DNA of 10,866 nt from Bacteroidales bacterium (GTDB taxonomy: Bacteria; Bacteroidota; Bacteroidia; Bacteroidales; VadinHA17), in the NCBI GenBank assembly GCA_030692905.1, contig JAUYBT010000254.1:1-10866 (forward strand), read 5' to 3'. Of the stretch, positions 7,901-10,866 are shown one piece after another; position 1 is the stretch's first letter, and each line of letters begins with the position of its first letter. The notes under the pieces are model-generated. The model worked only from the letters and a program-made list of their open reading frames with translations, searched no databases and was not told where the DNA came from. The position numbers were made by a program, and so were the translations under genes.

Positions 7901-8474
7901 CCTTATCTGTTTCTCCTTTCCTGATATAAATATCGGTCAGGTTAAGACGGGGAACGATATTTCCGGGAGCTTTTTCAACAAGCATAAGGATATAATTCTC
8001 ACGTTGTTTCTGAGAATCCTCATCTGACTCTACCGAATACATTTCAGAAAGATCATAAAGTATTTTAATATGGTCAGGGGAGAATTTAAGCGCCTCTTTA
8101 AGTTCCGAAATCGAACGATTACGTTCATCATTCATCTTATAGACTGTAGCCAATATCAATCTTATATCAGGATCTTTGAGATCAATTTTAATCCCTTTTA
8201 AAAGTTGCTTTTCAGCTTCCGGATACTTACCCATTCTTAAATACGCCAATCCCAGATTTGCATACCCCAGTTTTTCTTTTGGTGCCAGATCGATAAACTT
8301 CAGAAATTCCTTTTCGGCCTCGTCAAGTTTAAACTCTTCTAAATAGGCAAGACCCAGAGTTTGGGTAGTCATCAATTCTATAGATTTTTGTTTGCTATCT
8401 TCCGCAGTACTCTTACAACTGAAAAGACAGAAGGAGAAAAGCACAAACAATAAAGAATATTTAATGTTTTTCAT
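4908..8474 (-). CDS. Large lipoprotein: TPR repeats, VCBS/FG-GAP propeller, ASPIC/UnbV domain and long C-terminal region
   Basis: This 1188-residue protein starts with a type II signal peptide ending in lipobox LFSC (Cys20), followed by KSTAED. It should be lipid-anchored, possibly surface-exposed as in many Bacteroidota lipoproteins with an acidic stretch after the Cys. Residues about 36-215 are TPR helices (for example LGLAYLRMGKYPEAEKQLLKGI). Seven calcium-loop motifs at about 321, 376, 426, 477, 528, 583 and 638 indicate a VCBS/FG-GAP propeller. An ASPIC/UnbV-like segment (687-745) keeps GIGAKVEI and VHFGLG but appears to lack the YLS-containing stretch. The C-terminal 440 residues (GSCPFLYTWNGDEYVF at 753, VGWVKDGDINT and PLPFHGM near 1121-1145) are not a domain I can name, but I associate similar tails with TPR/ASPIC proteins. 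A structural or binding role is likely; no catalytic motif is visible. An 81-base gap precedes the gene. Confidence 0.88.
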   Translation of the reverse strand: MKNIKYSLLFVLFSFCLFSCKSTAEDSKQKSIELMTTQTLGLAYLEEFKLDEAEKEFLKFIDLAPKEKLGYANLGLAYLRMGKYPEAEKQLLKGIKIDLKDPDIRLILATVYKMNDERNRSISELKEALKFSPDHIKILYDLSEMYSVESDEDSQKQRENYILMLVEKAPGNIVPRLNLTDIYIRKGETDKALEQLEIIQKQFPEFPKEAIDYYDKTLSSLKKPDKENAIMHFTIFHNYLKVTSPYQAGIMELKGPGGSLIGFPLITFDQQSSSQIIENESLLDVIKYTDVTSSAGLDIVTALGEGENTEFRNSTHVEAVDYDGDGDVDIYVGSYDPVSSSYKHYLFNNEMGRFKDVSDDAGIRHSGKESSAAFADYDNDGFPDLYIVREGGDILYRNTGKGTFEEVTGKAEIGSKTGGNMALFFDLDHDGDLDLFETKPNSNLLFRNNADGTFQEQAAKMGLSGGDVISRDAAFGDFDEDGDIDLIVVNENASNILYSNQRQGIFKDITANSGLASEGGSGAITVGDYNNDGYLDMFITSVNGGSHELFRNLSNGSFEREKNTKEMFLSLKNVKAYDASFLDFDNDGFLDLFIAGESEEKDGRGLFLYHNDGKGNFTDVSDLLPEEVKSGRQIAVFDYNEDGDLDIVIAGLNGRVFLLRNDGGNNNHFIKMKLVGLRAGSAKNNHFGIGAKVEIRSGDLYQSMVVTDPNVHFGLGNRSKADVIRITWTNGVPQNIFFPGTDQSLIEAQTLKGSCPFLYTWNGDEYVFTKDIMWRSALGMPLGIMGGSTAYAFPDASDDYIKIPGELLKPRKGVYSIQVTSELWETIYFDKIQLVAVDHPDSVDVFVAEQFSPPPFPGYRVFQVKEKHIPVSAKDSQGNDVLPYIAEKDDRYLSDFKPDKYQGVTEMKDLILDPGEMDKTGNLYLFLNGWIFPTDASINVAISQSHDMKVIPPIIQVINKDGEWETVIDKLGFPMGKDKTVIADLSGKFLSGDHRIRIRTNMEIYWDYIFFSDCLSSAPIISTVINPVSADLHYRGFSRSFRKGGRYGPHWFDYSEVDKNTKWRDLSGNYTRYGNVLPLLTESDNKYIISNAGDETSIEFDAKGLPELKKGWGRDFLIHSVGWVKDGDINTAHGNTVLPLPFHGMTSYPPSEKDTYPNNPELQKYLREYNTRIVTSEDYRNAIKQRDP

Positions 8475-8555
8475 AGCATCAAAATTAAGAAATAAAAAGA
8501 ATTAATAGTTGAGTTAATTGGGAGTATATTAAAGATGATAGCTACTGCGAAAATG
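8475..8555. other. AT-rich spacer, largest gap in the - strand gene series
   Basis: These 81 bases separate the substrate-binding protein gene from the TPR lipoprotein gene and are the only place inside the series with room for an internal promoter. On the - strand TAATTTTG (complement of 8480-8487) fits the Bacteroidota -7 consensus TAnnTTTG. It lies only 5 bases before the ATG, and I find no TTG element at the expected -33 distance, so it is a weak candidate. No Rho-independent terminator is visible. Confidence 0.35.
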
Positions 8556-9683
8556 CTAATCCTTTCCGACAGCAACCGGAATTCCATTTTTTATTTCCAT
8601 CAGTCCGGCAGCACCCAGCCGATTTCCTTTATCATCAAATTGAATTACCCCGGTGACACCATCGTAATGTAATTTTGCCATGGACTTTTGAATATTGTCA
8701 CGGTCAAGCCCTGCTCTTCTGATGGCTTCAATGACCAGGTTTATGCCGTCATAAGCATAAGCTGCAACGGAACCAGGCCGGGATCCATACAATTTCCGGA
8801 ACTCTTCCTGAAAGACCAGGCCGCTTGATTTAAACCAATGTTCAGAAGAAATTAAAACAACATTCTCAAAAATTTTCAATTCCTGATCTGATAATTCCTT
8901 TTCATCCAGCACAGATAATGTACCAAAAACAGGCTGGTTCATTTTTCTTTGTCGCATTTGCTGAATTAATTTCAATGAAGCTGAAGGTTGTCCAAATAGA
9001 ATAATACAATTGACATCTGCTTTATTAATCTGATCAAGCAGATCATTAAAATCCTGACTGGAATTATCATAAAAAAAATGCAATGGATCTGCTTTGTCAG
9101 CTATTTTCGTTTTTTTCACAAAGCTTTTTAAGGCCAGTTTTGAATCATAGCCATTATCCGAGACTGCTGCGATTTTATTGATTTTCCTTTTATTATATAT
9201 TTCTTCAATCAATACATCTGCCTGCTGAAGGTCGTTTGGAACACAACTAAAATACCATGGTACAAAAGCCTGAGATAGCGTTGGATCACTTGCCCAGGCG
9301 GATAAAAAAACAATACGGGCTTTTGTGATAACCTGTTCTACAAGGTGAGCATTTCGCCCATCGTGAGAACCCATGATGGCCCAGACCTCATCTTCAAAGA
9401 TCAGATTGACTGCTTCTTTGGAACCTGTTCCCCATGGTCCTTCCATTGAACGGACAACTAATTGGAAAGGCCGGCCATTAAAACCTCCCTTTTCGTTTGC
9501 TTTCCGAATGGCCAATTCAGCGCCATATTTGGTTGCCAGGGATTTATTATCAGGGATTAACAGTCCTATTTTTACAGTCTTATCCGGCCCTTCCTGATTT
9601 TGCGAGGCCTGCACATTTGGAACAATAAGAGCCGGCATAGCGAACAATAAGCAAGCCGGAAATAATAATTTCAATATCCTCAT
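8556..9683 (-). CDS. Periplasmic substrate-binding protein, branched-chain amino acid (Peripla_BP_6) type
   Basis: The 375-residue protein has a signal peptide (MRILKLLFPACLLF core, probable cleavage after VQA at 26) with no lipobox, so it should be soluble in the periplasm. The mature part has the two-lobe layout of the LivJ/Peripla_BP_6 group: VKIGLLIPDN (37-46), YGAELAIRKANEKGGFNGRP (53-72), a WAIMGSHDGRNAHLVEQV stretch (101-118) with VFLSAWASDPTLS (125-137), then the second lobe with IAAVSDNGYDS (171-181) and VNCIILFG (224-231). It ends with YAYDGINLVIEAIRRAGLD. The family binds amino acids, amides, sugars or aromatic compounds for ABC import or receptor signalling. No permease or ATPase gene is present in the window, so transport is not assured. 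It lies 20 bases after the DAHP synthase gene. The partial gene at the right edge is its paralogue. Confidence 0.9.
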   Translation of the reverse strand: MRILKLLFPACLLFAMPALIVPNVQASQNQEGPDKTVKIGLLIPDNKSLATKYGAELAIRKANEKGGFNGRPFQLVVRSMEGPWGTGSKEAVNLIFEDEVWAIMGSHDGRNAHLVEQVITKARIVFLSAWASDPTLSQAFVPWYFSCVPNDLQQADVLIEEIYNKRKINKIAAVSDNGYDSKLALKSFVKKTKIADKADPLHFFYDNSSQDFNDLLDQINKADVNCIILFGQPSASLKLIQQMRQRKMNQPVFGTLSVLDEKELSDQELKIFENVVLISSEHWFKSSGLVFQEEFRKLYGSRPGSVAAYAYDGINLVIEAIRRAGLDRDNIQKSMAKLHYDGVTGVIQFDDKGNRLGAAGLMEIKNGIPVAVGKD

Positions 9684-9701
9684 TTAATGATCCCATTAAA
9701 T
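9682..9701 (-). promoter_or_regulatory. AT-rich perfect inverted repeat covering the start of the substrate-binding protein gene
   Basis: ATTTAATG (9682-9689) and CATTAAAT (9694-9701) are perfect 8-base inverted repeats around a 4-base loop, filling almost the whole 20-base gap between the DAHP synthase stop and the next ATG. In the transcript the stem would include the first two bases of the AUG, so it could modulate initiation. The stem is AU-rich, hence weak, and an operator or a chance palindrome are alternatives. Confidence 0.35.
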
Positions 9702-9703
9702 CC

Positions 9704-10600
9704 TCAACAGTCAGAAGGTTTCGGCAATGAAATTTCCCTACCAACGGCCTGGGCTATTTTCTTCAGATCGGTCATCAATTGGGCAAATTCATTCAGGTTA
9801 AGCGATTGATGACCATCACATATTGCTTCCTCAGGTTTATAATGTACTTCCATGATGAGGCCATCAGCTCCAACAGCCACTGCCGCTTTTGCCATTGCGG
9901 GTACCATCCACCTGAGCCCTGTACCGTGACTTGGATCTACGATTACAGGAAGATGACTTAGTCGTTTTAACATGGGAACGGCACTCAGGTCGAGCGTATT
10001 CCTGGTGGAAGTTTCGAAAGTACGGATACCACGTTCGCAGAGTATAACCTGTTCATTACCCTGATTGAGTATATATTCGGCTGCCATTAAGAATTCTTCA
10101 ATGGTTGCCATCATACCCCGCTTTAGCAAAACCGGCTTTCGGCACATCCCTGCTTCCTTTAATAGAGGGTAGTTTTGCATATTACGTGAACCGATCTGTA
10201 TCATATCGGCATACCCTGCCACCAGTTCAACCTGCCGGGTATCCATCACTTCTGTGACCACCGGCAAACCTGTTTCCTTTCTGATAGAGCCGAGCAGTTT
10301 CAATCCATCTTCTCCCAAACCCTGGAAGTTGTATGGTGAAGAGCGTGGTTTGAAAGCGCCACCTCTTAATATCCTTGCCCCACCAGTCTTTACTGCCCTG
10401 GCAGTTTCAAAGAGTTGTTCCTGACTCTCCACGGCACATGGTCCTGCGATTACAACTACCTCAGAACCACCTACCTCAACTCCATCAATATTTACGATCG
10501 TTCCATCCGGTTTTGTCTTGCGACTCACCCTGAACGAAATGGAAAATCCAACATTTTCCGGATTATAGTATGGATTTGTCTCCATTGTGCCTTTTTCCAT
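9704..10600 (-). CDS. aroF: 3-deoxy-7-phosphoheptulonate (DAHP) synthase, class I-beta, catalytic domain only
   Basis: The 298-residue cytoplasmic enzyme condenses phosphoenolpyruvate and erythrose 4-phosphate, the first step of the shikimate pathway. Hallmarks are IAGPCAVES (51-59), KPRSSPYNFQGLG (84-96), LLKRG (158-162), CERGIRTFE (188-196), TRNTLDLSAVP, DPSHGTG (222-228) and MEVHYKPEEAICDGHQSL. Metal ligands by family analogy are Cys55, His225, Glu251 and Asp262. These motifs separate it from KDO8P synthase. Only about 50 residues precede the barrel. They match the linker strand of the Thermotoga-type enzyme, while the N-terminal ferredoxin-like regulatory domain and any fused chorismate mutase are missing, so feedback inhibition through those domains is not expected. 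It sits between two substrate-binding protein genes with 20-base gaps on both sides. A start at Met6 (10585) is possible. The symbol is by homology; no other aromatic-pathway gene is in the window. Confidence 0.93.
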   Translation of the reverse strand: MEKGTMETNPYYNPENVGFSISFRVSRKTKPDGTIVNIDGVEVGGSEVVVIAGPCAVESQEQLFETARAVKTGGARILRGGAFKPRSSPYNFQGLGEDGLKLLGSIRKETGLPVVTEVMDTRQVELVAGYADMIQIGSRNMQNYPLLKEAGMCRKPVLLKRGMMATIEEFLMAAEYILNQGNEQVILCERGIRTFETSTRNTLDLSAVPMLKRLSHLPVIVDPSHGTGLRWMVPAMAKAAVAVGADGLIMEVHYKPEEAICDGHQSLNLNEFAQLMTDLKKIAQAVGREISLPKPSDC

Positions 10601-10620
10601 ATGATTAATATCCAGTTTTA

Positions 10621-10866
10621 CTATTTATTTTTCTTTCCCTGCTCCATAGGTAGTGTCGGAGAAAATTCGAACTTGTCCTGACGGACTTCAGCCATCCAGA
10701 TGTCTCCGATATCATTCCAGGTTTGATCAAATACAATCTTCCCGGTGACCCCCTCATAGCCCTGAAAAGTCTTCAGATCAAGTAATACATCACGGATTAA
10801 AACCCGGTTAAGCCCCGCTTTACGAATGGCTTCGATAATAATATTCATACCATCATAAGCATGTGC
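10621..10866 (-). CDS. C-terminal end of a second Peripla_BP_6-type substrate-binding protein (cut by window edge)
   Basis: The last 81 codons of a gene running off the right edge. The fragment begins AHAYDGMNIIIEAIRKAGL and continues with GYEGVTGKIVFD, closely paralleling AAYAYDGINLVIEAIRRAGL and HYDGVTGVIQFD at the end of the complete binding protein (8556-9683). It is therefore a paralogue from the same periplasmic family. It ends in a lysine-rich tail (MEQGKKNK) that the other copy lacks. It is 20 bases upstream of the DAHP synthase gene, on the same strand, so it is likely co-transcribed. Its signal peptide and first lobe cannot be seen, so whether it is a soluble or lipid-anchored protein is unknown. 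Confidence 0.85.
   Translation of the reverse strand, partial: AHAYDGMNIIIEAIRKAGLNRVLIRDVLLDLKTFQGYEGVTGKIVFDQTWNDIGDIWMAEVRQDKFEFSPTLPMEQGKKNK

Noticed and set aside
8480..8487. TAATTTTG on the - strand as a Bacteroidota -7 promoter box
   Set aside because: It is only 5 bases from the ATG, lacks a -33 TTG partner and sits in very AT-rich DNA where chance matches are common; kept only as a remark on the spacer.
9704..10600. KDO8P synthase as an alternative to DAHP synthase
   Set aside because: The KPRSSPYNFQG and CERGIRTFE...TRNTLD motifs are characteristic of class I-beta DAHP synthases.

Overview
The window looks like a piece of a Bacteroidota-type genome. The evidence is moderate to low GC, AT-rich intergenic spacers with no clear Shine-Dalgarno sequences, a large cell-surface-type lipoprotein, long exported FG-GAP/VCBS proteins and a GH130 mannoside enzyme. 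Placement below phylum cannot be made from the sequence, and homologous gene types also occur in Acidobacteria and Planctomycetes. Coding density is very high: no gene-free stretch exceeds about 80 bases, and I saw no tRNA, rRNA, CRISPR array or insertion sequence.

Layout. At the left edge, on the + strand, lies the 3' part of a GH130 glycosidase or phosphorylase gene (to 887). Everything else (946 to the right edge) is on the - strand and reads as one probable operon converging on the GH130 gene. In transcription order it holds: (1) the C-terminal end of a Peripla_BP_6-type (branched-chain amino acid type) substrate-binding protein, cut by the window edge; (2) a class I-beta DAHP synthase without a regulatory or chorismate mutase domain; (3) a complete paralogue of the substrate-binding protein with a signal peptide; (4) an 1188-residue lipoprotein with TPR repeats, seven VCBS/FG-GAP calcium motifs, a shortened ASPIC/UnbV domain and a large conserved-looking C-terminal region; (5) a 554-residue secreted VCBS/ASPIC (CRTAC1-type) protein starting in a TAATG overlap with gene 4; (6) an asparagine-synthetase-like PP-loop enzyme lacking the glutaminase cysteine; (7) a radical SAM enzyme whose start overlaps the end of gene 6 by 8 bases.

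How they may work together (inference). Genes 3-5 form an exported set: a ligand-binding protein, a membrane-anchored TPR/propeller scaffold and a secreted propeller. Genes 2, 6 and 7 are cytoplasmic enzymes: a probably unregulated entry enzyme to the shikimate route, an ATP-dependent amide-forming or adenylating enzyme without its own ammonia source, and a radical SAM enzyme. The mixture of two binding-protein paralogues without a permease, an unregulated DAHP synthase and a coupled amidotransferase-like/radical SAM pair is the most unusual aspect of the window. It could be a small-molecule synthesis or sensing locus, or a system that modifies the exported VCBS proteins. The sequence alone does not decide this.
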